Shown: one piece after another, positions 51,486 to 62,098 of the stretch
How the letters are laid out: every line of letters starts with the position of its first letter
How positions within the stretch are numbered: the stretch's first letter is position 1
Assembly (NCBI GenBank): GCA_030704615.1
Contig: CM060733.1
Coordinates: 27,282,001-27,346,000, forward strand
Origin: Takakia lepidozioides
Taxonomy: Eukaryota; Streptophyta; Takakiopsida; Takakiales; Takakiaceae
Length of the DNA: 64,000 bases
Direction of reading: 5' to 3'
The notes under the pieces: model-generated
Told to the model about the DNA's origin: nothing
What the model saw: the letters and a program-made list of their open reading frames with translations, nothing else
Databases searched by the model: none
Position numbers and translations under genes: made by a program

Positions 51486-53711
51486 CTAATTCTTGACTAC
51501 ACTCACAAGCATATCAAGGTTTTCAATATTTAACCTGCACCGTCTCAAGTTTGTTATGACACCTGCAATACTAAAAACCCTCTCAGCTTCAATCTGAGAT
51601 CCAACTATGCCCAAAATTAGCCGTGCCAAAAATCCCACATACGGAAAGAGAGACTCGTGTTCTTTCCACCATTTCAAAGGAGCCACGCACTCACCCTCAT
51701 TTATCTTCGTCCTTCTGAAATGTGATAGTTGTTCTCTCACCACTGTCAATGTCATGTCTTCATTGTGGTCATGCACACCAAATAAGGACATCTCGTCCAT
51801 TGTGGAAGTGGGCTGTGATTGGGCCGGAGTATCCGGATGTAAGACCTTGAAACACTTTACCAAAAGAGGCTCTAACACCATACTATCATATTGGGACACA
51901 ATATGCAAAGCACGCTCTTTGCCCACATATTGTGATACCAATGACAACCCCTTGTAACGTGGGTCAAGCATAAGCGCGAGCATATTGTGAGCTTTGCGCG
52001 ATTGAAACCCTTCCAAAAAAGAAAGAAATGGTTCCAAGACATATACCACCTCTCGAGCCATCCGCCATTCCAACAATGTCAACTATGTTGAGAAATCCCC
52101 CATGCAATGATCCACAGTTGCAGCCCCCCCAGCACTACTTCCTCGCATGCGAATTGTTGTGGCAATGGCTGCATTAAGAGCATCGGACAACAACCAAAAT
52201 CCCCCAGATTGATTCATAATGCACTCATGAACCACAGGCCCTAGAACTGTAGAAATTGATTGGGCAATGGCCCACACTTGTGGACTTGGTATGCGAGACT
52301 GCAGTGCCAATGAGGTTTGCCTAGAGTAACAAGTGATTATGGCTTGCCTAAACTCCAAAGTCTCTTGGAAGAGGATCACCTTGGAAGCAAACCGTGTCTT
52401 CACCGGAGTCTTCAGTTTGCGGGGATGAATGTCGCTGTCCACACATGCCTTTGCCCATTCTTGTCTCCATTTGCCACTTTTTTTGGTCCAAGTAATGGTT
52501 TTTTGCAACTCTGATTGGGCATTTTTTATAGAAACCGATCTCATATCTGCGCATACTTTTGCATCATTTGTTGCATACTGGCAACACTTGGACATTGCAT
52601 GCCCAAAACAGCTACCCACAAATGGAGAATCCAACCCCAAACACGCACATGAGACCACCGAATTCAAAGCATTGGTCAAAGTGGCCAAGTTACCTCCCTC
52701 ATCTTTGACGTAAGCAATAATGCGAGTATTGAGGCCATACTTCACAAGAAGATTGTTGACTTGATGTGCCATGGCAGCCCCAGATGTGTCAAATGTCTCA
52801 AACATGCCAAGAGTCACATGACATTGCTCCCACTGTTCATTAATAAAGTGCGCTATGATGACAAAAGTGTCAGTTCCCCCTCTTGACATCCACAAATCAA
52901 AACTCACGGAGCAAGTAGCACAACTCTGAAGAGATGGGGACATGTAGCGCTCTTTCGTCTTCTCTGCCAAGATTGGAATGGCCTCATTCACAAATGTCCG
53001 TCGAGAAGGGAAAACAATCCGAGGATTTTGCCTCAACACCATCCTTCTTAGCCAAGGGGATTCTACCAAAGACAGTGGAACCAACTCCTTTGCAATGAAT
53101 AAGACTAAATCCTCATTGAACTGCTTCTGTTGATCATCATTTTGGTTGTATGGAGTGGAGCTCCTAAAAAAAAAAACTATGTTTCCAGGAGTGGGGCCGG
53201 GCCTCTTTTTGGCTGGCCTACGGGCCTTCTCAGGTCCTTCATTTTCCCTCTCAATCCACCTACGCAAAACAATGTCATGTTCTTGATCCACATGCTTTCG
53301 AAGGGCAGAGATACCATTGGTTTTATTATAGGTCACAATGCCCTTCTTGCTTGCAGGAGTGACACCAACAGGATGACATAGAACACACCTCATTTGTTGT
53401 GGATTTGTTATGTCCACTGGAGCAGAGTCTTTTGTTGCATAGAATGCCCATGTCGAAGCAGTGCGACTGTGGGGCTTCCAAAAATCCCGTTGTTTGTCAA
53501 GTACTGGGAGCTGCGCCTCCACATCCAACACCGTGTGTGATGGCGAAACTGTGGAAGATGACATTGCAGCCGAGGCTTGATGAGCTGATGTAAATGAGGC
53601 TTCATGATGAGCATCCTCCGCAACATGGCACTCCACCAAAGCTCTCTCATTATCAACATTGATGTCAGGAACAACTTCCCTTTCTAGTTCATCGAAAATA
53701 TTGGGCTCCAT
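51486..53711 (-). CDS. hAT transposase with BED zinc finger (one in-frame TAG)
   Basis: DDE-type transposase of the hAT superfamily, about 741 residues from the ATG at 53711 (MEPNIFDELEREVVPDINVD). It follows a splice-acceptor-like TTTTTACACAG|G, so a 5' non-coding or short exon is likely; the open frame extends up to 53843 but its first 44 codons look intronic. N-terminal BED finger: MRCVLCHPVGVTPA then ISALRKHVDQEHD (C-x2-C...H-x4-H). Core: CSVSFDLWMSRGGTDTFVII (catalytic Asp region) and GMFETFDTSGAAMAHQVNNL. C-terminal dimerisation domain: PLKWWKEHESLFPYVGFLAR and GSQIEAERVFSIAGVITNLR, the hAT signature. A single TAG at 52083-52085 splits the frame, with the phase kept on both sides. Otherwise intact, so the element was probably active recently. 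Confidence 0.92.
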
Positions 53712-53849
53712 GACATAAAAAGCTTGTGGAACAACTCCTGTGTAAAAACAATGCAAACAAAGAATCCAAAAGGCATTTAATAATTGTGCACAACTCATAT
53801 ATTTACAACTAAAAATGTAAACAACTAAAAAAATAAAGCTCAATGAAAG

Positions 53850-54300
53850 GGAGTTACAAGCGGGTAATGGTGGCTGGTTGGCAGGTCCCTCCCTACTTTG
53901 GGCTCCCTCCCTCTCATGCAGAATCTGCTATAACAGAAGCCAAAGGGGCCATCTCATTAACCCCCAATTGTATCAAGAATTAAAAAAATTTAAAGAAAGA
54001 GAAGATACTTACCAGTGATGATCAATGTGGGCTGGTTGGCGGGCCCCTCTTTGCTTGTGCTCCCTCCAATGTAAAATCTACCCTAGTGGAGCAAGGGCTA
54101 TCAGCCCCTTGGTATATCATCAAAGAAAACAGGAAATAATAATAATAAAAATAATGATGATCAATGATTACCATGGACCAAGGGGCCTGGTTGCAGGTGG
54201 GCCCTCCTTACTCGTCCTCCTTACCTCTTGCACCACATGCCATAGCAGAAAAGGAGGAAGCTGATTAGCTTCATGGTGAACTAAAGCTAAAAACAGTAAA
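53850..54300. repeat. Degenerate tandem repeat upstream of transposase
   Basis: Three imperfect copies, period about 155 bp, of a block containing GGCTGGTTGGC(A/G)GG, (C/G)CCCTCC and CTCCCTC followed by an AT-rich stretch (around 53870, 54025 and 54180). Sits 5' of the transposase start, so it could belong to the promoter or 5' UTR (inference). Confidence 0.5.
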
Positions 54301-54811
54301 ATAACCAAAAGTGGTGGATGCTTACCAACGTCACTAACTCTACTTGCTACAGCATTGATATCCACTCGATTGCTTAGATCATTCTCTTTTGAAAAGCCCT
54401 CTCTAGTAGCTGAACAACACTTGGAGACGACTGGATGACTAAATTACTGACAACCAAGACCAGGTTGACTTTCAAGTGAAGACAGCCAGAATGCAGTGCC
54501 ACGTGGAGTAGCCAGAAACTATGAACGAGAGAGCCCCTGAAGGAGAGGATGGAAGAGACGGGGGGATGGCTGCTCACATACCTCCTCTCGCCAGTCAACA
54601 TTGTTCAAGATTCTCCGACACACAGCGAAAAGAGGAACACCCTTGTACAAAACCTACATAAGCACCTTATTCAGCTCCACTTGCAGCTATCCTACCATCC
54701 CACAATAGAACTTCTTGGAAATGAACAGTGCGGAGACCCCTCTAATTTGGTGCAAATCAATTCTGCCAATACAATAACCCACAGAATGGTGAACAAAAGA
54801 AAAGGGGGTTA

Positions 54812-55648
54812 CCTCACTCGCTGCAAAACCTGGGTAAATTTCAACCCCAAGTTTCTCTGCTTTCCCTCCTAGCCACCGCACCAGCTCACTCAAGCTATTC
54901 AAAGCATAGCACATGGTTATGGAAGGCTTCAACAAGCATTGCCAAATAGCTGGCTCTCACATAGAATAATACCCCTTGCATTTGTCTCTGTGGTTAAGCA
55001 CAAGTGTTTGTTCCAATCGAGGGTTTAGGATTTACCAAGCTTCCTGGGATTTGGTGGCCCACTGAATCATGGTGGAAGACTTTAGTATGCTAGTTTCCTG
55101 CATGCAACTGTCTCTTCCCCGTCTCTCTGTACACTTCAATACCTGTTCTACATAGGAAAGTAGCAGCATAATTTCCACAAAGTTGAATATGTGGAGAAAA
55201 CAAAAATATTGCACTCAAGCCGGAGTAGGAGAGTAGAAGCTGACCTAATAACAAAGTTACTATTGTTGTTGAAGGGAGATGGGAGTGGCAGTGCACGTTT
55301 CTCAAATAACATCCAAAACTTGTCTTCCACAACTGGCACACGCAGTGGAGCCTGTGTCAAAAGATCCAATTGATATCCTTCAACCAATCCTCATCAGCGA
55401 TAATCTGCTATTATCAAATTATCATGAACGGATGTGTCTCAATTGATTAGCACTCATCAGCAATCACTCCATTTCCAGCTGAATAACATCATGAACGGAA
55501 GACAATCACTTCCCAAGCCATCTACCTCTCTTGCATCATCCAGTTTTCATAACTATGGACTGAGGACATACGCCTTGATCCTTCCAATCTGGAAGGAGCT
55601 CACTGAGTGCCCGTGGTTCAAACACATTTCCCGAAAGTATGTGTGCAC
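54812..55648 (-). pseudogene. ETFQO: ETF-ubiquinone oxidoreductase fragment (three exons) carried by hAT
   Basis: Three consecutive exons of the mitochondrial flavoprotein that passes electrons from ETF to ubiquinone. 55648-55572: AHILSGNVFEPRALSELLPD then WKDQG. 55351-55245: APLRVPVVEDKFWMLFEKRA and LPLPSPFNNNSNFVI. 54894-54812: SLSELVRWLGGKAEKLGVEI then YPGFAASE. Splice sites are canonical GT-AG, phases join, and no stop occurs. This is about 89 residues of a roughly 600-residue enzyme, from the FAD-binding/ubiquinone-domain part. No earlier or later exons were found on either side. Introns are retained, so it was captured as genomic DNA, not via mRNA. It lies wholly inside the hAT ends and in the same orientation as the transposase. 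Confidence 0.85.
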
Positions 55649-56528
55649 CTGCCACATATACAGGAACAGTCAGGCGCCGAGGTTCTGTATAAATCTCTGT
55701 TGCACGATGAACAACATTGATCATGGCAATAGACACTGAGGCAAGGAAGCAACCTACTGTCATTACGCCCCAACCAACTTGCTATCCATTATGTGCTGCA
55801 AAAGTACAAATTGGTCATCCAAAGCTAGCCTGGCTGTCATCCAGATTGTACAACTAAGCACCGTACAAGAGAGGGGCAGAGAGCTGACCTCTTTCTAGGT
55901 TAATTCTTCTCGGTTGGTCTGAATTCATCTAGATTATGTAGCTAGCACAGAAGCGAATAGTCTCAGTCGATGGTCGTGGGACTGCCAGGGTCTAATTGCA
56001 TGTTTGATATTCAGCTATACGAGAATGATGTTCGAGTGGTACCAAGAGAGCAAGTTTTGGTTTCCGCTATGGAAAGTGCTGATGATGGCGCTGCAATTGA
56101 GGTAGAAGTATGGTGTACGCGTTGACCTTCCCTTGGAGAGATTTTAGCCCCACAATTTTCAAAGTGGCAAATTTGTTGACCAACTACAGCGCGAGGTGCA
56201 AACCTGCAGAATCTATCTCACTGTACACCCGATTTGATCTTCGGGGAGCAGCAGCAGTTGTTGGTCTATTTCTTCGCTGCTCCAATATATTGTCCAGGTG
56301 ACTCGATGTGGGCCATTCTGCACTTGCGCTGTCTGAGTCAATACACTTGTCTTGCTGCTCGCTCTAGATAAGCAAATTACTCCTAGGGCCCTCGTTCTGA
56401 ACAGCACATGGGTAAGCGCATTGATCTTTCGTGTTATGATGCAGGTCCCCAAGAGCAATTGGACACTACAGCCTTGAAGGCTTACACCTTACTGTCAGAG
56501 CTTCAGTAACAACAAGTTTACTGGATCC
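55649..56528. other. hAT interior, nothing recognised
   Basis: Stretch between the ETFQO exons and the tauD start. A 51-codon frame at 55970-56125 (+; MVVGLPGSNCMFDIQLYEND) looks protein-like but I do not recognise it; it could be another captured exon. Confidence 0.35.
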
Positions 56529-56913
56529 ATGAGTACTCTGCAAATCACTCCACTCACGAGGGCCATCGGCGCCGTGGTCGAAGGCATTTCTCTGGCGGAA
56601 CCGTTGCAGGATGCAGAACAGGCAGCCATCAACGACGCCTTACTTCAGTATCAGGTGCTCTTCTTCCGCAACCAGCCAATCACTCCACACCAATAGCACG
56701 CCTTCGCCAAGCGTTTCGGTGATTTGCACATACATCCAATCTACCCAAACTTAGGCCCCGAGTTAGAGGAAATCATGGTACTGGATGCTGACGGTGATCA
56801 CCCCCCAGACAATGATAAGTGGCACACCGACGTCACTTTCATTGAGACACCGCCCTTGGGCACAATCCTGAGCGGCAAGCTCATACCTCCCGTGGGTGGT
56901 GATACCCTGTTTC
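56529..56913 (+). pseudogene. tauD: Bacterial-type taurine dioxygenase (tauD), 5' part
   Basis: Fe(II)/2-oxoglutarate-dependent dioxygenase that in bacteria releases sulfite from taurine. From the ATG at 56529: TRAIGAVVEGISLAEPLQDA, QYQVLFFRNQPITPHQ, then TAG at 56694, KRFGDLHIHPIYPNL, PPDNDKWHTDVTFIETPP (the H-x-D iron ligands) and PVGGDTLFPS. Collinear with Escherichia coli TauD apart from one extra residue near the Leu-Gly-Pro-Glu segment. The TAG stands where E. coli TauD has Gln. Uninterrupted by introns and codon-rich in C/G endings, unlike nearby plant exons. The gene breaks at about 56913 and resumes at about 58617, after 1.7 kb of foreign sequence. A similar fungal or algal homologue as source is possible but the motif wording is bacterial. 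Confidence 0.88.
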
Positions 56914-58616
56914 CCTCGTTCTTGAAGTGCAGATGGATGAACTTAAAGAGCAATTTCAGTGATCCCCAGCAATTCCCATTTCACTTGTGACACTTTGCAC
57001 ATTCAACTCCAGTCCTGGGTTCTGTTCAAACTTGCAGATAGAGCCTCCTCTTAGGTGCTGTTGTCGACCCTATCCCGATCTCTGCAGCCATACCATCTTT
57101 GCAACTGTTTCAGATCTGAGCATACTGATGTGAGAATTTCTTGCCCTAATAAGCACCAGAATTCCACTAATTAAGAGGTTGACATTGTGGTCTAGGCCAT
57201 CCAGGAAACTACATAGGAGGTGAGAAAGACAGGTTCTCTATGCAAGAAACAACACATGCTTGCCACACATCACTACAAGCTTAAACGCTACCAGTTATAA
57301 GGATGGGGATGAGCATGCATCATCCCTTTCACCTGCTCATTTTCTTTCTAGCTCTCACATATACACAATCATGTGCAGGTAAAGAGCTCATACAATAGAC
57401 AAAGAAGGCCAACTTAAGATTTACAGATGCCAGCTACTTCTTTGTAGAACCCCCCAAATAGAAGCCAAGGCTGCTGAAAGACTGATTGACAGAGATGTAA
57501 AAGCTTCCTGAGGCGAGATATATTTGAAAGAAAGAGAAATGAAATGATACTTTCTATTGAAATCCCAAAGAACTGAAGGGACTAGAGAAAGAATGAAACA
57601 AGAAAGGGAGTGGGGCCCTCAACAAGCAGCTGAAAAACAACTGATAATCAAGGGATTGTCTAAGAGTCAAGGACTTTTGTAGATATGCTGCCAAGCATTT
57701 CTGATCCTCGTAATGGAAGACCTCTATGAAATATTGGCTATCTTGGAATACACAATAGATCACAGAAGAGAAAGAGAAGAAAACATATATCTAGAAAGGA
57801 GAGGGCACAGGAAAATCCAGAGCTCGGAACAAGGAGGCACATTTCCTGTCACACCCAAGTTGTTCCAATCGGACAGAGGGAGACTTCACTATATCTGAGC
57901 CACTATGTGCAGTTCATGTTTGGCTTCAGGCACTTGATCAAACGGTAAAAATTTGAGAAGGTATTTGCAAAGTGTATTACTTCTTGGCTGCATACAAATA
58001 TATTACAGAACTACCTGGAAATACAAAGCTCACCGAAGATGCTACAATCGTAGGGACACGAGGGGAATTGGCTGTATCAAACTTCAGGGCGCTTTAGGGC
58101 GCTTCAGGGCGCTTGATCAACGTAGGAATTCAAAAATGTAATTGCAATGTCTTTCACTTCTGCATATAACTATACTGAGTAACAAAATAAGCTGGAAGGA
58201 GAGGGCATTCTAAAACTCCAAAGCACTCGTCTCACCCAAGATATTACAATCGTAGGGGCAAAGGCGGAAATTGCTATCTCTGAGCCACATTGGTAGTTCA
58301 TGTTTGGCTTCAGGGCGCGCGATCAGCGTCACAATTCAAGAAGGCAGTTGCCATGAGTTTGACAACATAACTCTAATGAGTTATACATCGAGCTGTTCCC
58401 AGCTCATTCCCCAGCGGATCCGCACAAAGGTAAAAGAGAAGAAGACAAACAGAAGAGAGAACGAGAGGCAGACCAGTAAAGGAGAGGGCACAAAGGGAGC
58501 CCATGAAGACGGCATAAAGAAGCATACATATTAGAAGACAACGGACTTCCACAAAACTGTGCTTGACAGAGTGTTGCAGCACTACGAAGCGAACAAGAGA
58601 TCACATGCCTGCGATC
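56914..58616. other. Insert splitting tauD, with internal repeats
   Basis: 1.7 kb between the two tauD parts, abutting TCG on the left (CCCTCG|) and TCGGC on the right. No donor or acceptor fits an intron there, so it is more likely an insertion. Inside, blocks beginning TGAGCCAC...GTTCATGTTTGGCTTCAGG recur at 57895 and 58279, with CTACAATCGTAGGG-type words near 58044 and 58246 (period roughly 200-380 bp). Short GGGCGCTT repeats lie at 58087-58113. No TIR or coding region recognised. Confidence 0.45.
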
Positions 58617-59061
58617 CAATCGGCATTGCAGCCTTCGAGGCGCTCTCAAAGCCATTGCAACAATTTCTTCTTGGGCTAAAAGCAGAGCATAGCTTCGTCA
58701 AGTCATTCTCGCAGCCCCGGTACCATACGAAGGTCGAGGGGACCCCAAGGCGCTGTGGGAGGAAGCTGTGAAAGAGCACCCGCCAGTGGTGCACCCTCTC
58801 ATCCGCACTCATCCTGACAGTGGGCGCAAGGCTCTCTTCCTGAGCCAAGGATTCCTGACCCGCATTGTGGATCTGCAAAAGGACGAGAACAATGCATTGC
58901 TGGGATTCCTGTTTGCGCATGCTACAAAGCCCGAATTCACAGTGAGATGGAGATGGTAAGCCAATGATGTGGCCTTCTGGGACAACCGCATATTGCAGCA
59001 CTACGGCGTGGCCGATTACCTTCCGCATCGCCGCATCATGAACCGCGCACGTAGAGACTAG
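58617..59061 (+). pseudogene. tauD: Bacterial-type taurine dioxygenase (tauD), 3' part
   Basis: Continues the dioxygenase: IGIAAFEALSKPLQQFLLGL, KAEHSFVKSF, then after a one-base frame change near 58745 HPPVVHPLIRTHPDSGRKAL, FLSQGFLTRIVDLQ, LLGFLFAHATKPEFTVRWRW, TAA at 58957, [15 protein letters not shown] (distal iron-ligand His) and [10 protein letters not shown] (2-oxoglutarate-binding Arg region), ending TAG 59059 about ten residues short of the usual end. TAA 58957 also stands where E. coli TauD has Gln. It abuts the hAT right subterminal repeats. Confidence 0.88.
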
Positions 59062-59087
59062 AGACACTTAGGGCTACAGCCCACGGG

Positions 59088-59280
59088 TGGAACCGGAACC
59101 GGAACCGAAACCGAAACCCTAAACCCCAAACCCGGTTCCCACACATGTGGTTGTAGCTGGAACCGCCGGTTCCGGTTCCCACACAATCCCCAATTTCCGG
59201 TTCCGGTTCCGGTTCCGGTTCTGCACATGCGGGTCCGGTTCCGGTCCGGTTCCACATAACCGGAACCGGAACCGGCGGTT
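59088..59280. repeat. hAT right subterminal AACCGG repeats
   Basis: Runs of GGAACCGGAACC and GGTTCCGGTTCC, with a (CCGGTT)n run of four to five units near 59193-59220. Mirrors the left subterminal array. Directly follows the tauD remnant and precedes the terminal CCCAACACTG. Confidence 0.8.
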
Positions 59281-59322
59281 ACCCGGGGCCCAGGCGGGTA
59301 ACTGCCCAACACTGGTTTATAC

Positions 59323-59968
59323 CGCAGCGGAGGTGTTGGTGGCTCCAAGGCATCACACACCTTGCGCTTCACACCCATCTGAACCTGCGCCCAAACCCTA
59401 TCACCCCACCTAATAAGTAAGAGTAATGCAAATGAAGATCGACCATCAATGTATTCGCCATAGTTTTAGCATTACGTCAAAACTGTTTCAAATATATAGC
59501 GGATTTAGGTGCTTTAGCCAAAACTATTCCTATTTCAGCTATTACCCCGTCTATTATTATGTTTCCATACGCAGGAATACCCCCCGTTAGCTGGATTTCG
59601 TAGCAAATCCTATTTGTTTTTCGCCGTTTTAGGCTGCGGGAGGAGTTGTTACTAGCGTTATCAGTTGTTTTTATTATATACGCTTTGTGAAAATAATGTA
59701 TTTTGATACACCTAAAACAGATGCGCTGAAGGTTATTGAACAGAGGCAGCCAGAGAAAAGGGACTTAGCATGAATGAAAGAGCCTGCGAATTCATTTCAG
59801 CACAGAAGCGCCACCCGCCTGCTAAATAGGCACCCCTAATGTATATCTACAAGCTCATGTTCCAAATATTTACAGCTTTGGTATCCCTACAAACACTTTA
59901 GGGAAATACAAAGTCACAATAACCAATACCATCCAAAACACATAAATACCATACAATAATTGAAGAAT
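59323..59968. other. Right flank of hAT, nothing recognised
   Basis: AT-rich, with no convincing frame on either strand. Confidence 0.4.
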
Positions 59969-60791
59969 TTAACCCTTAAGTTCCCAAGCCCTTTTTTGAC
60001 TTTTTACCAATTTTGGGTACCCAACTGTGGTAAATTGCCCCTAGAAACCTACCAAAAATCATCCAGAGATTCCAGCCTTATAGTAGTGGGCGCAGCTCAT
60101 TTATGCATGACATACCAAAAAATGAGCCAAGTCCACCATGGAAATTGTGAGATTATAGCGTTGGCCCATACCTCAAATATCAGGTCCCAAAGAAAAAGTG
60201 AGAAAGAAATTGGTTTGACCAAATCAAAACCCAGCTTTATCCAATTTTGCTTGCCCCAAGACCCACCATTTCCAAATCAATAGTGGAGTGGCTATGACCC
60301 CACTAAATTGCACGTCCAACTGATTTTTTCACCTATGCTTGCTATTCATGCAATTACACGGGGGTTGAAATCTCAAAATTGACAAGAGAAAATGTGCCTC
60401 CAAATGATTTTTCTACAAAAGTTTTGAAAGCCAATGGTGGATGTGTGTATGTAATGCTCACACACCAGATGGTAAAGTGTTTTTTCCAAAATTGCTAATT
60501 TTCTGCCAAAAATGGCCTTTGGAGTGCAATCTGTTTTGGGCTTGTTTACCTGCCACGTCAGCGGTCAACAAGCCCTTTTCAGGCCCAAAACGTAAAAATG
60601 AGATCTAAGATATTTTTTGTAGGTAGCAGCTTTTGTTTTTTTTTAGTTTTGTTTTTTGCATCATACTCGAGACAAATCCCTTGTCATTAAAGCTTCAGGA
60701 GTGGGCCCCATCAGATTAGATCTGCAAAAACTAGGTCGAACCTCAAATTCAAAGTGACCCGATTCAGGTCACTTGGGAACTTAAGGGTTAA
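59969..60791. mobile_element. piggyBac-type miniature element flanked by TTAA
   Basis: TTAACCCTTAAGTTCCCAAG at 59969-59988 is repeated as its exact inverted copy at 60772-60791. Taking the outer TTAA as the target duplication, the inverted ends start CCCTTAAG, as in piggyBac elements. Total 823 bp. The interior has no transposase-like frame, so it would depend on a transposase in trans. Confidence 0.75.
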
Positions 60792-61468
60792 TATGATGAG
60801 ACAAACGGGTTTCGTCAGCGAAATAAATCAAGTTGAGTTTTGCCAGCAAAATTTCAAGGTATCGTCTAATGGTTTCATGGACGAAACAAAATGAGTTGTG
60901 TTTGGTTTTGCGGTAAAAAGACGACATAAGGTTGGTTTATTTTGCTAACAAATTGTTACGTACTTATTGTTTTTATGGACAAACAGAGACACACGAGAGG
61001 CAATCGAGATGAATGGGAGACGACCATTGGTAGAGAGGGCACCCGCCACTAACACACGAGAGGAAACACGTTCTAAATGAAGCTGATGTGTCTAATGACG
61101 TGGAAGGTTTTGGAAGCCGCAAAGACTTCCAAGCTCTTCCGGCTAGAAGTGTCGCACAGCTCTGAAAGACTTTGTCATGACGTGAAATGTAGGGCCCACC
61201 GTCATCTTCATTCTTCCCGGAGACTTCTTTCACGCAGCTCTTTACTATGGAGATCTACACCGTCGATGGTTTCCACAAAATCAAGAAAATCCACGACGGA
61301 TCACCAATGGAATGTCTATCAACTTCCACTCGTGTGTTTGCTGTAACATCCACCCTTGCTTATGTGTCACTTTTCATTGGAAAAATGGGTGGAAGAAGGG
61401 GTGTGAGACGCTCTATTCCACTATCGCTCGTGAGAAAAAGGCCTGAATTGTGTCTAGTTTTGCATATT
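60792..61468. other. Intergenic, nothing recognised
   Basis: Open frames at 61077-61346 and 61247-61570 (+) overlap each other and lack recognisable domains. Confidence 0.35.
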
Positions 61469-61690
61469 GCTAATTGCTACAAATGCCAACTGCACATGAA
61501 TAAATACGCAACTATTAATCAACGAAAAGTGTATCTTCGCGTGGCTTGTGCTCATGTGCTATTCACGTGAGCACAAATTGCTAATTGCTACAAGTGCCAA
61601 CTGCACATGAATAAATACGCAACTATTAATCAACGAAAAGTGTATCTTCGCGTGGCTTGTGCTCACGTGCTATTCACGTGAGCACAAATT
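61469..61690. repeat. 111-bp tandem duplication
   Basis: Two head-to-tail copies (61469-61579 and 61580-61690) starting GCTAATTGCTAC, differing at only a few positions. Each ends in GTGCTATTCACGTGAGCAC, an imperfect palindrome. The near-identity suggests a recent duplication or an assembly artefact. Confidence 0.85.
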
Positions 61691-62098
61691 TCACATTTTA
61701 GTTTCGCTAAAGCATTTTTCCGAAAAACATTCTTGGAATATGTGGCATATCCTCTTCTGCTCACGTGAGTAGGCACACAGAGGCATAGGCACGAGCCTGC
61801 CCATGTGGTACCCAACCTCTTCCACGGTTGTGATAGCAAATTGTGTGATATATGCTTACATGTTTTTTGCTAAACCCTGTAATCAAACAAAAAATTCAAT
61901 ATAATTAAAAAATACTATATCAATAATTATGAAAGGTAATAGAGCTAATAAAATATTCTCAATTAAACACCAACAAACTCATGGCACTATTACCAAACAC
62001 TCAATATTATAACTAAGGCATGATATACAAGATACATCTTTGCAATTTTGGACTTAAGGTAATGAAATAGTTTTATAGGAGGCATAGAGGGCTTCCAT
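61691..62098. other. AT-rich spacer
   Basis: No coding or repeat structure beyond a further GCTCACGTGAG palindrome near 61759. Confidence 0.35.

Larger units (their letters stand above)
50608..59314. mobile_element. hAT transposon (8.7 kb) with 8-bp TSD and gene cargo
   Basis: The left end CAGTGTTGGGCGGTT (50608-50622) matches the right end in inverted form (AACTGCCCAACACTG, 59300-59314) with one mismatch. The flanks are a perfect 8-bp duplication GTTTATAC at 50600-50607 and 59315-59322, the hAT superfamily hallmark. Both subterminal regions are crowded with CCGGTT/AACCGG hexamers. It encodes a BED/hAT transposase on minus (51486-53711), and between that gene and the right end carries exons of an ETF-ubiquinone oxidoreductase gene and a bacterial-type tauD pseudogene. 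At 8.7 kb it is large for hAT. The intact ends and TSD suggest it moved as a unit with the cargo. Confidence 0.93.

Noticed and set aside
56914-58616. The 1.7-kb gap in tauD as an intron
   Set aside because: No GT donor or AG acceptor lies at positions that would restore GGDTL...GIAAFEAL. The edges share only TCG.
56694-58959. TAG and TAA at Gln positions of tauD as a sign of an alternative genetic code (stop = Gln)
   Set aside because: Host genes in the window end cleanly at ordinary TGA and TAA stops, other elements are broken by TGA as well, and tauD also carries a frame change and an insert. Simple decay explains it.
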